A stretch of DNA of 64,000 nucleotides from an uncultured Prevotellaceae bacterium. GTDB lineage: Bacteria > Bacteroidota > Bacteroidia > Bacteroidales > Bacteroidaceae. The translations under genes were made by a program, and so were the position numbers. This document shows positions 39,886-49,725 of this stretch, piece by piece (the stretch's first letter is position 1; each line of letters begins with the position of its first letter). The stretch spans positions 8,069 through 72,068 of the forward strand of contig CAMNHM010000001.1 of assembly GCA_946539475.1 (NCBI GenBank), written 5' to 3'. The notes under the pieces are model-generated. The model saw nothing but the letters and a program-made list of their open reading frames with translations, did not search any database and was not told the origin of the DNA.

Positions 39886-41830
39886 AGCTGCGCAGTGCGC
39901 GCATGGCGTTCAGCACAGCGAGCACCGTCACGCCCACATCGGCGAAGACTGCCATCCACATCGTTGCCAGGCCCGTAGCGGCAAGCAGCAGCACGGCCAA
40001 CTTGACAGCGATGGCAAAGGTCACATTCTGGCGAGCGATGGCGAGCGTCCGCCGTGAGATGCGCAATGCGACGGGCAGCTTCGAGGGATGATCGTCCATG
40101 AGCACAATGTCGGCAGCCTCGATGGCAGCATCGCTGCCCAGGCCTCCCATAGCGATTCCCACGTCGGCGAGTGCCAGCACAGGGGCGTCGTTGATGCCGT
40201 CGCCTACGAAGGCGATGCTGCCCTGATGCTGCTCGTGCATCAGCCGCTCCATGTGCGACGTCTTGTCGGCCGGCATGAGCTCGGCGTGGTAGTCGGTGAT
40301 GTTCAGCTGGTGAGCGACGCTCGTCGCCACCTCAGCACGATCGCCCGTCAGCATGACCGTACGAGTGACTCCCAGCTTGCGGAGCTCGTCGATGGCTGTG
40401 GCGCTGTCGTCCTTGATGCGATCGTTGATGACGATATGCCCGGCATAATCGCCGTTGACGGCCACGTGGATGATGGTGCCCGTATGCGTGCAGTCGCGCC
40501 AGGAGGCGCCTGCCGTCTGCATCATCTTGGTGTTGCCCACGCAGACGACATCCCCATCGACGCGGGCACGGATGCCCTGCCCGGCAATCTCCTCGACGTC
40601 GGTCACCCGACAGCCATCAGCGGCAGCCTCCGGGAAGGCATCGCGAAGGGCGGCAGCAATGGGATGTGTGGAGTAATGCTCGACGTGGGCGGCGAGGTGG
40701 AGGAGACGTGTAGCGGCGTTGTCGTCGCTGTGGACGGCTGTAACGGCAAACTGGCCGTGGGTGAGGGTTCCCGTCTTATCAAATACAACGGTACGCACGC
40801 GTGCGAGGACATCGATGTAGTTGGCGCCCTTGATGAGTATTCCTCGCCGCGAGGCTCCTCCGATGCCTGCGAAGAAGGTAAGGGGTACGCTGATGACCAG
40901 TGCACAGGGACACGACACGACGAGGAACAGCAGGGCGCGATAGAGCCATGTGGGGAACGAGGCAATGAACGGTGCCTGCGCGGCGACGGCGGCGACGGCA
41001 GGAGGGATGACGGCGAGGGCGACGGCAGCCAAGACGACGACGGGCGTATAGACGCGGGCAAAGCGGGTGATGAATGCCTCGCTGCGCGACTTGTGGTCGG
41101 CGGCATGCTCCACGAGCTCGATGATCTTCGTGGCAGTGCTCTCGCCAAAGGTCTTTGTGGTGCGCACGCGGATGACGCCGGAAAGGTTGACGCAGCCGGA
41201 GAGCACCTCGTCGCCGACAGCGGCGTCGCGAGGCACGCTCTCGCCCGTGAGGGCTACGGTGCTCAGTGAAGTGGCCCCTTCGACGATGATGCCGTCGAGC
41301 GGAACTTTTTCGCCTGGGCGGACGATAACGACCTGTCCCAGGGCGACATCCTCAGGCCTCACGTCGCCCGTCTCAAGATGAGCCACGTCGGGACGGATGT
41401 CCATCAGGTGGGAGATGCTCTGACGGCTCTTACCCTCTGCATAGCCTTCAAAGAGCTCGCCCACCTGGAAGAGCAGCATGACGACGACTGCTTCGGGGAA
41501 CTGCGTGTCGGCGCCTGGCAGGAAGCCGATGGTGAGGGCTCCGATGGTGGCGATGGCCATGAGGAAATGCTCGTTGAACATATCTCCATGGACGATGCCT
41601 TCAAGAGCCTCCTTCAGCGTCGCATGCCCAATGAGAAGGTAGGGAACGAGATAGACGGCGAGCAGCTGCCAGGTGGCGAGGTGGCCGTGCTTCTCGATAA
41701 CGACGGCGACGATGAGCAACGCCAGCGTTGCCCCTATCCGCAGAAGCTGGCTGCGAAGGCCTGCCTCGTGCTCGTGCTCGTGGTGCTCATGCTCGCAATG
41801 CGGGCAATGGTGTTGATGACTGTGTGCCAT
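39884..41830 (-). CDS. Heavy-metal-exporting P1B-type ATPase (Zn/Cd/Co type)
   Basis: This 648-residue membrane ATPase has a His-rich N-terminus with CPHC ('MAHSHQHHCPHCEHEHHEHE'). It carries 'VSCPCALVISVPL' (CPC ion site, near residue 307), 'VFDKTGTLTHG' with the phosphorylated Asp (near 352), 'STHPIAAAL' (HP motif) and 'VGDGINDAPVLALADVGIAMG'. CPC with a His-rich leader fits Zn2+/Cd2+/Co2+ export (ZntA/CadA-like) rather than copper, though the metal is not proven. It is a single gene with no regulator next to it. Confidence 0.93.
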   Translation of the reverse strand: MAHSHQHHCPHCEHEHHEHEHEAGLRSQLLRIGATLALLIVAVVIEKHGHLATWQLLAVYLVPYLLIGHATLKEALEGIVHGDMFNEHFLMAIATIGALTIGFLPGADTQFPEAVVVMLLFQVGELFEGYAEGKSRQSISHLMDIRPDVAHLETGDVRPEDVALGQVVIVRPGEKVPLDGIIVEGATSLSTVALTGESVPRDAAVGDEVLSGCVNLSGVIRVRTTKTFGESTATKIIELVEHAADHKSRSEAFITRFARVYTPVVVLAAVALAVIPPAVAAVAAQAPFIASFPTWLYRALLFLVVSCPCALVISVPLTFFAGIGGASRRGILIKGANYIDVLARVRTVVFDKTGTLTHGQFAVTAVHSDDNAATRLLHLAAHVEHYSTHPIAAALRDAFPEAAADGCRVTDVEEIAGQGIRARVDGDVVCVGNTKMMQTAGASWRDCTHTGTIIHVAVNGDYAGHIVINDRIKDDSATAIDELRKLGVTRTVMLTGDRAEVATSVAHQLNITDYHAELMPADKTSHMERLMHEQHQGSIAFVGDGINDAPVLALADVGIAMGGLGSDAAIEAADIVLMDDHPSKLPVALRISRRTLAIARQNVTFAIAVKLAVLLLAATGLATMWMAVFADVGVTVLAVLNAMRALRS

Positions 41831-41914
41831 ATCTTTGCTACTTTTAATTGGTTTCCGGCTGCAAAGTTACGGCAAAGCTTTTGCAATCTGGTTGCAAAGA
41901 GCAAGAGGGGTGGC

Positions 41915-42907
41915 CTAGTAGCCTGACTTGTAGATGACTTTTCCGGCTCCGCTGGTGATCTTCAGGGCATCGGGATGCTCGCGAATGTAGGAATCGATGT
42001 GGCGTACGCGCTTCTCCTCCAGGATCTCATCGACGGCAATCAGGATGCCCGTCTCCTCCACGTCGCCAAAGCCGTAGTTGATGGCTGTGCCGAAGAGCTT
42101 CATCGTGGGCGAGAGACTCATATAGGCATTGACCAGCGGGGGGATGTTATATCCGAGCTTGCGCACCTCGCGATTGAGGATGCGATAGTCGTCCTTGAAA
42201 TTATCGGCGCTGAAAAGAGCCTCCAGCACCTTCTCGTCGGTCTCGATCTTCAGAGGCTTCATCGGCACCACGAGGTTGTCCTTGTCGTCGAAATACTTGC
42301 GCAGGAAGTAGAGGATCATGTCGCGACCCTCGCGGATGTAGCTGGGGTACATCGTCATCTTTCCAAAGAAGTATCTCACGTTGGGCATGATGACCGTCAG
42401 GGCGCCGAGTCCGTCCCACAGGTTGTCGAGTGCGAAGAGGCTCTTGGCACCCATGCGCGAACTCTGATAGGGGAGACTGACAAAGGAGCGTCCCAGCTCG
42501 ATGGTGTAGGGCATGTACTCCTGCAAGAAGCGGTCGCTGAAATGGAACATGTGGCTCGTAGCCAGTATCGGCTGCCCATTGTCGGCAATATCCCACTTCG
42601 TACCTTCCAGATAGCGATAGCCACCGATGATCTCTTCTGCCTCCGGATTCCAGACGATCAGCTGCTTGTAACAGTTCTCGCAGATGTCGAACTCGTCGAT
42701 GTCGGACTCCTTGCCCGTACCTCCGCCAGCCTCGCGGAAGGCAATCTCGCGCAAGCGCCCTATTTCGCGCATCACGTTGGGAGCTTCGTGAGCAGTGACG
42801 ATATAGATCTCGTTGTGACTCTTGTTGGTCATACGCAGCTGGCGCTCGGGGGTAAGCTCACTCTTGAGCACTTCAGCGGGGACGGGGGCAATGATGGGTT
42901 GATCCAT
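41915..42907 (-). CDS. glsB: GNAT-type N-acyltransferase, glycine lipid synthesis (GlsB-like)
   Basis: This 330-residue protein is of the OlsB-like acyl-ACP-dependent N-acyltransferase/hemolysin kind: 'REIAFREAGGGTGKESDIDEFD' (in pieces), 'IIGGYRYLEG', 'IELGRSFVSLPYQ', 'LWDGLGALTVIMPNVRYFFGKMTM'. In Bacteroides thetaiotaomicron the adjacent N-acyl- and O-acyltransferase genes glsB and glsA make glycine lipids; the same pair is present here. GlsB would acylate glycine with a 3-hydroxy fatty acid. It lies 13 bp after the partner gene. Confidence 0.85.
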   Translation of the reverse strand: MDQPIIAPVPAEVLKSELTPERQLRMTNKSHNEIYIVTAHEAPNVMREIGRLREIAFREAGGGTGKESDIDEFDICENCYKQLIVWNPEAEEIIGGYRYLEGTKWDIADNGQPILATSHMFHFSDRFLQEYMPYTIELGRSFVSLPYQSSRMGAKSLFALDNLWDGLGALTVIMPNVRYFFGKMTMYPSYIREGRDMILYFLRKYFDDKDNLVVPMKPLKIETDEKVLEALFSADNFKDDYRILNREVRKLGYNIPPLVNAYMSLSPTMKLFGTAINYGFGDVEETGILIAVDEILEEKRVRHIDSYIREHPDALKITSGAGKVIYKSGY

Positions 42908-42920
42908 ATATGGCTAGGAG

Positions 42921-43775
42921 TTAGGAATTGGAAGATTCTTTTGTGGGTTGAAGTTCGTAGACAGCGTTCTTGACGTATTCGGCCCATTCGGCGGGCGACT
43001 TCGACTTGTCGAAGGTCTGCCAGGGGATGGGCTTGCCAATCTTCACTGGGAATGTGTTGCCAGTGTTCTTGAACATTTCGTCGACGAGGAAGAGCATGGC
43101 GATATTGACTTTCTTCACCAGGCGGTCGCTGACGTTGGAGAGGCGATAGAAGAAGTTGCTGTTGCGACCTCCGAAAAAGATGGGCACCACATCGCGCTGG
43201 TACTCAACGCTCTTGGAGATGAAGGTCTTCTTCCACTGCAGGTCGCGGATCTCGCCGTTGCGACGGCGTGAGCAGAGTCCTGCAGGAAACATCAGCATGT
43301 GGCTGTCGCTCTGGAACCCCGCCTCGACCATTGCAGGAAAGGAGCGGCTCTGCTTGCCCGTCTTGTTGATGGGGATGCAGAGGGGAGCCAAGCCGGGGAG
43401 GTTCATCAGCAAGTCGTTGACGAGATAGCGGAAGCGGTCGTCGTAGTGACGCCCGATGACCGATCCGAGGGCTACACCGTCGATGCCTCCCATGGGGTGG
43501 TTGGAGACGAAGGTATAGAGCCGTCCGTCGTCTTTCGACGGAAGGTTCTCCATTCCTTCCACCTCAACCTTCACCTGAAGATAGTCAAGACAGTCCTCCA
43601 GCCACGGCGTGCCAGTAAGGTCGCGCGCGCGCCAAAGGAATTCGTTCACCTGATCCTCATGGGCAATGCGCCGAAGCCAGTTGATGGCGAAGCGCGGCAC
43701 CCAACGGGCTTTCTTACCCATCTTGCCACGCAGCACCTTCTCGATGTCGACGGTTTTCTCTGTGATCGTGTTCAT
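42921..43775 (-). CDS. glsA: 1-acylglycerol-3-phosphate acyltransferase-like O-acyltransferase, glycine lipid synthesis (GlsA-like)
   Basis: This 284-residue PlsC-superfamily acyltransferase carries the motif 'FVSNHPMGGIDGVALG' in place of the usual NHxxxxD, 'MFPAGLCSRRRNGEIRDLQWKK' (motif with Arg/Lys) and 'VPIFFGGRNSNFFYRLSN'. It would add the second acyl chain (O-acylation) to the monoacyl glycine made by GlsB. The assignment rests on family and on the conserved pairing of the two genes. A TAATTTTG -7 element is readable at 43809-43802 on the minus strand. Confidence 0.82.
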   Translation of the reverse strand: MNTITEKTVDIEKVLRGKMGKKARWVPRFAINWLRRIAHEDQVNEFLWRARDLTGTPWLEDCLDYLQVKVEVEGMENLPSKDDGRLYTFVSNHPMGGIDGVALGSVIGRHYDDRFRYLVNDLLMNLPGLAPLCIPINKTGKQSRSFPAMVEAGFQSDSHMLMFPAGLCSRRRNGEIRDLQWKKTFISKSVEYQRDVVPIFFGGRNSNFFYRLSNVSDRLVKKVNIAMLFLVDEMFKNTGNTFPVKIGKPIPWQTFDKSKSPAEWAEYVKNAVYELQPTKESSNS

Positions 43776-43829
43776 TATTTGTTCTAGCGCGAATCAAGGT
43801 GCAAAATTAACACTTTTCCTTCAATTATA

Positions 43830-43852
43830 GCACTTTTTTCGCAAAAAAGTGC
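43830..43852. terminator. Perfect hairpin in the glsA-mraZ intergenic region
   Basis: GCACTTTTTT-CGC-AAAAAAGTGC has a 10-bp stem and 3-nt loop. The 400-bp space between the divergent glsA and mraZ genes otherwise holds only their promoters and no recognisable gene. Confidence 0.5.
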
Positions 43853-44114
43853 GATTCTGGCTTTATTTTTATACAATTTGTTCGTCAAGAGGGCTATTTT
43901 GAAGGAAAAAGCACGATGTAATCGCTAAAAGTCCAGCTCTTCTGTGGAGGTGGCTGCAAGATTTCGTGTGGGGGGAGATGACAGTCCCCCACCCGACGGC
44001 GACGGACGAAGACATCATCGCGAAAAGAGCGTTGCACAAAAAAGCATTTATGTGTAAAACAGCCCCCGTTTTGAGGCCAAAAACAGAAAAATAAAACTTT
44101 TTTTGAAAAAAAAA

Positions 44115-44139
44115 TGGGGAAAAGTGGGGAAATGTGGAG
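44115..44139 (+). promoter_or_regulatory. MraZ operator (three TGGGN boxes)
   Basis: TGGGG (44115-44119), TGGGG (44125-44129) and TGGAG (44135-44139) are spaced exactly 10 bp apart, the TGGGN-N5 triple repeat bound by MraZ in other bacteria. The boxes overlap the -33 region of the mraZ promoter, fitting autorepression of the dcw cluster. Confidence 0.8.
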
Positions 44140-44148
44140 AAAAACAAT

Positions 44149-44156
44149 TACCTTTG
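44149..44156 (+). promoter_or_regulatory. -7 element of the mraZ/dcw promoter
   Basis: TACCTTTG fits the Bacteroidetes -7 consensus. No good TTTG lies at the expected distance; the MraZ boxes occupy that place. Confidence 0.6.
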
Positions 44157-44183
44157 CATCGAACTTCGAAAACCGAATATCTT

Positions 44184-44639
44184 ATGCGCATGAGATTTCT
44201 AGGAAACATAGAGGCAAAGACCGACTCGAAGGGACGCGTATTCCTTCCGTCTACCTTCCGCAAGGTGCTTCAGGCATCTGGCGAGGAAGCCCTCATCATG
44301 CGCAAGGATATCCACCAGAACTGTCTGGTGCTCTACCCCGAGAGTGTATGGAATGCACGTGTCGATGCACTTCGCGAGCGCATCAACGAATGGGACGACG
44401 AGGGGAAGATGGTGCTCCGCCAGTACATGAAGGAGGCCGAGTTCCTCACCCTCGACGGCAACGGACGCTTTCTCATCCCGAAGCGCTACCTCCAGATGGC
44501 TGAGATAGACCAGACGGTGCGCTTCATAGGAATGACGGACACCATCGAGATATGGGCAGCAGAGAAGGCGGAGCAACCGTTCATGACACAGCAGGACTTC
44601 GCCTCGAAGCTGAAAGCCATCATGGCTAACCAACAATAA
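44184..44639 (+). CDS. mraZ: Transcriptional regulator MraZ
   Basis: This is 151 residues from ATG 44184 (149 from ATG 44190, MRFLGNIEAKTDSKGR). Two SpoVT-AbrB-like halves are visible: 'AKTDSKGRVFLPSTFRKVL' and 'LTLDGNGRFLIPKRYLQMA', each with the DxxGR motif of the family. It is the first gene of the dcw cluster and the likely repressor of its own promoter through the three TGGGN boxes upstream. A longer frame from 44103 runs through the operator and promoter and is rejected. Confidence 0.95.
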   Translation: MRMRFLGNIEAKTDSKGRVFLPSTFRKVLQASGEEALIMRKDIHQNCLVLYPESVWNARVDALRERINEWDDEGKMVLRQYMKEAEFLTLDGNGRFLIPKRYLQMAEIDQTVRFIGMTDTIEIWAAEKAEQPFMTQQDFASKLKAIMANQQ

Positions 44640-44655
44640 ATCGAACAGCGAGAAG

Positions 44656-45567
44656 ATGACAACAACGGTCGGCACATACCACGTACCTGTCCTGTTAACG
44701 GATAGTGTCGACGGGCTGGGAATCCAGCCCGACGGCGTTTATGTTGACGTCACCTTCGGAGGTGGAGGGCACTCTCGCGAGATCCTCCGCCGCCTCGGCC
44801 CTAACGGCCGCCTCTTCGGCTTCGACCAGGATGCCGACGCTGAGCAGAACGCGATCGACGACGCACGCTTCACGTTCGTCAGGAGCAACTTCAGATACCT
44901 GAAGAACTGGATGCGCTTCGAGGGAGTAGACCACATCGACGGGCTGCTGGCCGACCTGGGCGTCTCGTCGCACCACTTCGACGAAGCCAGCCGCGGCTTC
45001 TCCTTCCGCTTCGACGCTCCTCTCGACATGCGCATGAACAAGCGGTCGGGGGCGACGGCTGCCGACATACTCAACAACTACAGCGAGGAGCAGCTGGCCG
45101 ACGTGCTCTACATCTACGGCGAGCTCCGCAATGCGCGCCAGGTGGCTTCGGCGCTCGTCAGATACAGGGCGCAGCAGCCTTTTGCCACCACTCAGCAGCT
45201 GCTTCAGGCCACTGAACGCTGCTTCGTGCGCGAGCGCGAGAAAAAAGATGTGACGAAGCTGTTCCAGGCACTGCGCATCGAGGTGAACCACGAGATGGCC
45301 GCCCTGCGCGAGATGCTGGCTGCTGCCTGCCAGCTGCTCCGCCCCGGCGGACGGCTCAGCATCATCACCTATCACTCGCTGGAAGACCGCATGGTGAAGA
45401 ACCTGATACGCACCGGAAACGTAGAGGGACGGGCAGAGCAAGACTTCTTTGGCCGCTCGCAGTCGGCGATGAGAGCCATCGGCAAGGTGACGACCCCCTC
45501 AGACGAAGAAATAGAGAACAACCCTCGCAGCCGGAGCGCAAAGCTCCGCGTCGGCGAAAAGATATAG
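44656..45567 (+). CDS. rsmH: 16S rRNA (cytosine-1402-N4)-methyltransferase RsmH
   Basis: This 303-residue protein (formerly MraW) shows 'YHVPVLLTDSVDGL', the SAM-binding 'VDVTFGGGGHSREIL', 'LLADLGVSSHHFDEASRGFSF', 'TKLFQALRIEVNHEM' and the end 'NNPRSRSAKLRVGEK', all signatures of the family. It methylates C1402 in the ribosomal P-site region. It is the second gene of the dcw cluster. Confidence 0.96.
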   Translation: MTTTVGTYHVPVLLTDSVDGLGIQPDGVYVDVTFGGGGHSREILRRLGPNGRLFGFDQDADAEQNAIDDARFTFVRSNFRYLKNWMRFEGVDHIDGLLADLGVSSHHFDEASRGFSFRFDAPLDMRMNKRSGATAADILNNYSEEQLADVLYIYGELRNARQVASALVRYRAQQPFATTQQLLQATERCFVREREKKDVTKLFQALRIEVNHEMAALREMLAAACQLLRPGGRLSIITYHSLEDRMVKNLIRTGNVEGRAEQDFFGRSQSAMRAIGKVTTPSDEEIENNPRSRSAKLRVGEKI

Positions 45568-45577
45568 AGACACGACT

Positions 45578-46033
45578 ATGGCAAAGGACGACGAGCAACT
45601 GAAAGAGCAGCAGGCTGCCGATACCACTGCTGAGGAGCCCAGGGAGGACAGCCTCTCGACACTGGAGAAAATCAAGCAGCAAGCCAAGGAGAGCGACGAG
45701 GCCCCATCGGCATCGCTGCGCTTCACCGACATTCTTGGCGGTGAGTTCCTGCTGACGTTCGTACGCCGGCAGGCATGGCTCATCATCCTCATAGTGCTCA
45801 TCACGACGGCGTACGTCGCCGTGAGATACCAGTGCCAGCAGGATGCCATCGACATCAGCCAGCTGGAGAAGGACCTGGTCAGCGCGAAGTTCGAGGCACT
45901 CTCGAGCTCCAGCAACCTGACGCGCATGAGCCGCCAGAGCAATGTGCAGCGCATGCTCAGCATCCAAGACAGCATCACGACGCTGGAGAAAGCCGATCAG
46001 CCGCCCTACATCATTGAGGTGCCACAGAAATAA
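45578..46033 (+). CDS. ftsL: FtsL-like cell division protein
   Basis: This 151-residue bitopic protein has an acidic cytoplasmic N-terminus and one membrane helix ('AWLIILIVLITTAYVAVRY', about residues 65-84). A periplasmic coiled-coil segment follows ('DISQLEKDLVSAKFEALSSSS'). It holds the ftsL place between rsmH and the division transpeptidase and has the size and layout of the Bacteroidetes FtsL-like family. It would bridge FtsQ and the FtsWI synthase. Confidence 0.85.
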   Translation: MAKDDEQLKEQQAADTTAEEPREDSLSTLEKIKQQAKESDEAPSASLRFTDILGGEFLLTFVRRQAWLIILIVLITTAYVAVRYQCQQDAIDISQLEKDLVSAKFEALSSSSNLTRMSRQSNVQRMLSIQDSITTLEKADQPPYIIEVPQK

Positions 46034-46062
46034 GCAGAGAGGAAGCAGAAAGCAGACAAGAG

Positions 46063-48234
46063 ATGAGTAAGTTCAAGAAAGAAAAAGTGATGCCACGCTA
46101 TCTGGTGGTCGCCATGATCCTGACCCTGGCGGGGATTGCCGTGGTCGTCAAGGCTGCCTATATCATGACAGCCGAGAAGGACTACTGGGATCAGGTGGCC
46201 AAGAACCAGGTAAACCTGGCAGACAGCATCAAGAAGCCCAATCGCGGCAACATACTCAGCTGCGACGGCCAGCTGCTGGCGGGCAGCATCCCTGAATATG
46301 AGCTTTACATCGACTTCCGTGCCGGCTTGCAGCGCGACGGCTCAGAGGATACCGCCTGGGTGCGAGAGCGCAGCGAGCTATGGACAGCAAAGCTCGACAG
46401 CCTCTGCGACGGCCTCCACAGGATATTCCCCGAGAAGTCGGCCGAGGAATTCCGCCAGCACCTCAACGAAGGCTACCAGAAGAAGAGCCGTTTCTGGAAG
46501 GTATGGAAGGGTAAGGTCGACTATGTCACGTATAAAGAGGTGAAGAAGCTGCCCTACTTCAACCTGCCGCGACATAAGGGTGGCTTCTGGGGAAAGGAAT
46601 TCCCGGCACGCCGTCATCCCTTCGGATCGCTGGCTGAACGCACGATCGGCTCGCGCGACACTGCCCGCTACGGTGTGGAGCTGGCCTTCGACTCTCTGCT
46701 CAAGGGCACCTATGGCATTGCCCACAAGCAGAAGATGCGCGACAAGATGGTGTATGTCACCACGACGCCCCCCGTCGACGGAGCCGACATCGTGACCACG
46801 CTCGACGTGGGCATGCAAGACCTTGCCGAGCAGGCACTGCTCAAGGAGCTCCGCGACCGCGACCACCTCATGGGCGTTGCCATCCTCATGGAGGTGCAGA
46901 CAGGCGACGTGAAAGCCATCGTCAACATGGAAAAAGGTAGCGACGGCGTCTACCGAGAGCGCCTGAACAATGCGCTGGGATATCGTTGTGAGCCCGGATC
47001 GGTGTTCAAGACGGCGTCCATCCTCGTTGCCCTCGACGACGGCGTCGTCGACACGAGCTACGTCATCCACACGGGCAACGGAGTGATGCCCATGCACGGT
47101 GCGAACATGAAAGACCACAACTGGCACAGAGGAGGATATCACGACATCAACGTCGCCAAGGCCCTCGAGGTCAGCAGCAACGTTGGCGTGAGCCACGTCA
47201 TCGACCACTTCTACTACAGCAACCCCTCGAAGTATGTCGAGGGACTCTATCGGGTGGGCATCGGAGAAGACCTGAAGATCCCCCTCAACGAGTACCGTGC
47301 TCCGAAGATACGCTATCCGGACACGAAGACCACCAACCGCGCCAACTACTGGAGCAAGACGACACTGGCATGGATGAGCATTGGCTATGAGACGCAGATA
47401 GCACCCATCAACACGCTGGCATTCTACAACGCCATCGCCAACGACGGCAAGCTCGTGCAGCCACGCTTCGTGAAAGCCATCATGAAAGACGGCGAAGTAG
47501 TGGAAGAGCTGCCCACCGTCGTGCTGAAAGAGCAGATTGCACGCCCAGAGGCCGTCAAGACCATGCAGACGGTGCTCACGCACGTCGTCAGCCAAGGCCT
47601 GGGAAAGAGAGCCGGCTCGACATCGTTCCCCGTAGCCGGAAAGACGGGTACGGCGCAGGTGTCGGACAACGTCTACAACTACCACTCTGGCAAGCGCTGC
47701 TATTGGCTCAGCTTCTGCGGATTCTTCCCTGCCGACAAGCCCCGCTACTCATGCATCGTCTGCGTGAAGACCACTACGGGCCCTGCCTCCGGCGGCTTGG
47801 TATCAGGATCGGTGTTCCACGAGATTGCCGAGGGCGTGATGGCTGGCAGCGTCAGGAAAGTGGCGGCTAACGCCCGCGATGAGCATTCGACATTCATCCC
47901 AGAGGTGAAGAACGGCGACGTGCAGGCTGCCAACTACGTGCTGGGACAGCTGAACATCAACACCACCGGCAACTGGATGACCGCGAAGACTGGCGACGCC
48001 CCCGTCTGGGGAAAGGCCTCGCAAGAGCCGAACTCCGTCAAACTCGACAAGATCAACGAGGACGAAGACATCATGCCTGACGTCATGGGCATGGGCGCAC
48101 GCGATGCAGTGTTCATGCTGGAGAAGCTGGGCGTGAAGGTGCGCCTCAGCGGCATGGGACACGTGAAGGGACAAAGCATACCTGCAGGAACGTCGCTCCA
48201 CCAGGGCATGGTCTGTCAGCTACACCTGGGATAG
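46063..48234 (+). CDS. ftsI: Division transpeptidase (penicillin-binding protein FtsI/PBP3) with PASTA domain
   Basis: This 723-residue protein has an N-terminal membrane helix and a pedestal domain. The transpeptidase domain carries the active-site 'SVFK' (Ser near residue 312), 'SSN' (near 370) and 'KTGTAQ' (near 527). A single C-terminal PASTA domain follows ('[20 protein letters not shown]' onward, about 670-723). It cross-links septal peptidoglycan together with FtsW, encoded in the same cluster. Confidence 0.96.
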   Translation: MSKFKKEKVMPRYLVVAMILTLAGIAVVVKAAYIMTAEKDYWDQVAKNQVNLADSIKKPNRGNILSCDGQLLAGSIPEYELYIDFRAGLQRDGSEDTAWVRERSELWTAKLDSLCDGLHRIFPEKSAEEFRQHLNEGYQKKSRFWKVWKGKVDYVTYKEVKKLPYFNLPRHKGGFWGKEFPARRHPFGSLAERTIGSRDTARYGVELAFDSLLKGTYGIAHKQKMRDKMVYVTTTPPVDGADIVTTLDVGMQDLAEQALLKELRDRDHLMGVAILMEVQTGDVKAIVNMEKGSDGVYRERLNNALGYRCEPGSVFKTASILVALDDGVVDTSYVIHTGNGVMPMHGANMKDHNWHRGGYHDINVAKALEVSSNVGVSHVIDHFYYSNPSKYVEGLYRVGIGEDLKIPLNEYRAPKIRYPDTKTTNRANYWSKTTLAWMSIGYETQIAPINTLAFYNAIANDGKLVQPRFVKAIMKDGEVVEELPTVVLKEQIARPEAVKTMQTVLTHVVSQGLGKRAGSTSFPVAGKTGTAQVSDNVYNYHSGKRCYWLSFCGFFPADKPRYSCIVCVKTTTGPASGGLVSGSVFHEIAEGVMAGSVRKVAANARDEHSTFIPEVKNGDVQAANYVLGQLNINTTGNWMTAKTGDAPVWGKASQEPNSVKLDKINEDEDIMPDVMGMGARDAVFMLEKLGVKVRLSGMGHVKGQSIPAGTSLHQGMVCQLHLG

Positions 48235-48260
48235 ACACATTATTAATATATAGAGCTTCT

Positions 48261-49721
48261 ATGAGACTGAATGACATCATCAAAGACATAAAGGTGAAAG
48301 CCATCTACGGATTGGCTGACATCGAGATTGCAGACGTCGACATCGACTCCCGCCAGGTACGGGAAGGCCATCTGTTTGTGGCTATCCCCGGCACTCAGAC
48401 AGACGGGCATCAGTATATTGGCAAAGCCTTGCAGCAAGGAGCGGCGGCAGTGCTCTGCGAGCATCTCCCTGAAGACGTCGCTACAGACAAGGCGACATTC
48501 GTCGTGGTAGAGTCGACAGAAGCCGCGGTAGGCCCCGTGGCAACGGCTTTCCAGGGCTATCCTGCTGAGAAGCTGAAGCTTGTGGGCGTCACCGGCACCA
48601 ACGGCAAGACCACGATTGCCACCTTGCTATATAACATGTTCCGCCAGCTGGGCTATCGCTGCGGATTGCTGTCGACAGTGTGCAACTACATCGAGGGCGA
48701 GCCCATCCCTGCCAGCCATACCACTCCCGACCCCGTGGAGCTCAACCGCCTGTTGCGGCGAATGGTCGACGAAGGGTGCCAGTATGCCTTCATGGAATGC
48801 TCCAGCCACGCCATTGCCCAGCAGCGTATCGGCGGGCTGAAGTTCGCCGGGGGTATCTTCACAAACCTCACCCGCGATCATCTCGACTACCATAAGACGG
48901 TTGAGAACTATCGCAATGCGAAGAAAGCCTTCTTCGACATGCTGCCCAAAGGTGCCTTTGCCATCACGAATGCCGACGACAAGAACGGCCTCTTCATGGT
49001 GCAGAACACCAAGGCCACCGTGAAGACCTATTCCACGCGCACGATGGCCGATTTCCGCGCCCGCCTGATAGAGTGCCATTTCGAAGGCATGTACCTAGAG
49101 ATCGACGGGCGAGAGGTCGGCGTACAGTTCATTGGCAAGTTCAACGTGAGCAACCTCCTGGCTGTCTATGGAGCAGCCGTGATGCTGGGACAGCAGCCCG
49201 AGGACGTGCTGCTGGTGCTGAGCACGCTGAAGAGTGTGGCAGGACGCCTGGAGCCCATCTCCTCACCAGAGGGCTTCACGGCCATCGTCGACTACGCCCA
49301 TACCCCCGATGCGCTGGAGAACGTGCTGCGCGCCATCCACGAGGTGCTTCAGGGCAAAGGTCGCGTCATCACGGTATGCGGGGCAGGCGGAAACCGCGAC
49401 AAGGGAAAGCGCCCGCTGATGGCTCAGGAGGCTGTGGCCCAGAGCGACCGCGTCATCATCACCAGCGACAATCCGCGTTTCGAGGAGCCGCAGGACATCA
49501 TCAACGACATGCTTGCCGGTCTCGACCAGCACCAGATGAAGAAGGTGGTCAGCATCGTCGATCGTCGCGAAGCCATCCGTACGGCAGCGATGATGGCTCA
49601 GAAAGGCGACGTCATCCTCATTGCTGGCAAAGGCCACGAGGACTACCAGGAGATTAAAGGTGTAAAGCATCACTTCGACGACCGTGAGGTGGTGCGCGAA
49701 TGCTTCCAAATAACAAAATAA
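48261..49721 (+). CDS. murE: UDP-MurNAc-tripeptide synthetase MurE
   Basis: This 486-residue cytoplasmic Mur ligase has the ATP-binding '[12 protein letters not shown]' (near residue 113), the carbamylated-Lys region '[12 protein letters not shown]', and '[14 protein letters not shown]'. The DNPR motif is the meso-diaminopimelate-specific form. It adds meso-DAP to UDP-MurNAc-Ala-Glu. murF is not next to it, as usual for Bacteroidetes. Confidence 0.96.
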   Translation: MRLNDIIKDIKVKAIYGLADIEIADVDIDSRQVREGHLFVAIPGTQTDGHQYIGKALQQGAAAVLCEHLPEDVATDKATFVVVESTEAAVGPVATAFQGYPAEKLKLVGVTGTNGKTTIATLLYNMFRQLGYRCGLLSTVCNYIEGEPIPASHTTPDPVELNRLLRRMVDEGCQYAFMECSSHAIAQQRIGGLKFAGGIFTNLTRDHLDYHKTVENYRNAKKAFFDMLPKGAFAITNADDKNGLFMVQNTKATVKTYSTRTMADFRARLIECHFEGMYLEIDGREVGVQFIGKFNVSNLLAVYGAAVMLGQQPEDVLLVLSTLKSVAGRLEPISSPEGFTAIVDYAHTPDALENVLRAIHEVLQGKGRVITVCGAGGNRDKGKRPLMAQEAVAQSDRVIITSDNPRFEEPQDIINDMLAGLDQHQMKKVVSIVDRREAIRTAAMMAQKGDVILIAGKGHEDYQEIKGVKHHFDDREVVRECFQITK

Positions 49722-49725
49722 AGAT

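Noticed and set aside
43869..44263. Minus-strand frames opposite the mraZ promoter
   Set aside because: They cover the MraZ operator and promoter and show no protein-like features.
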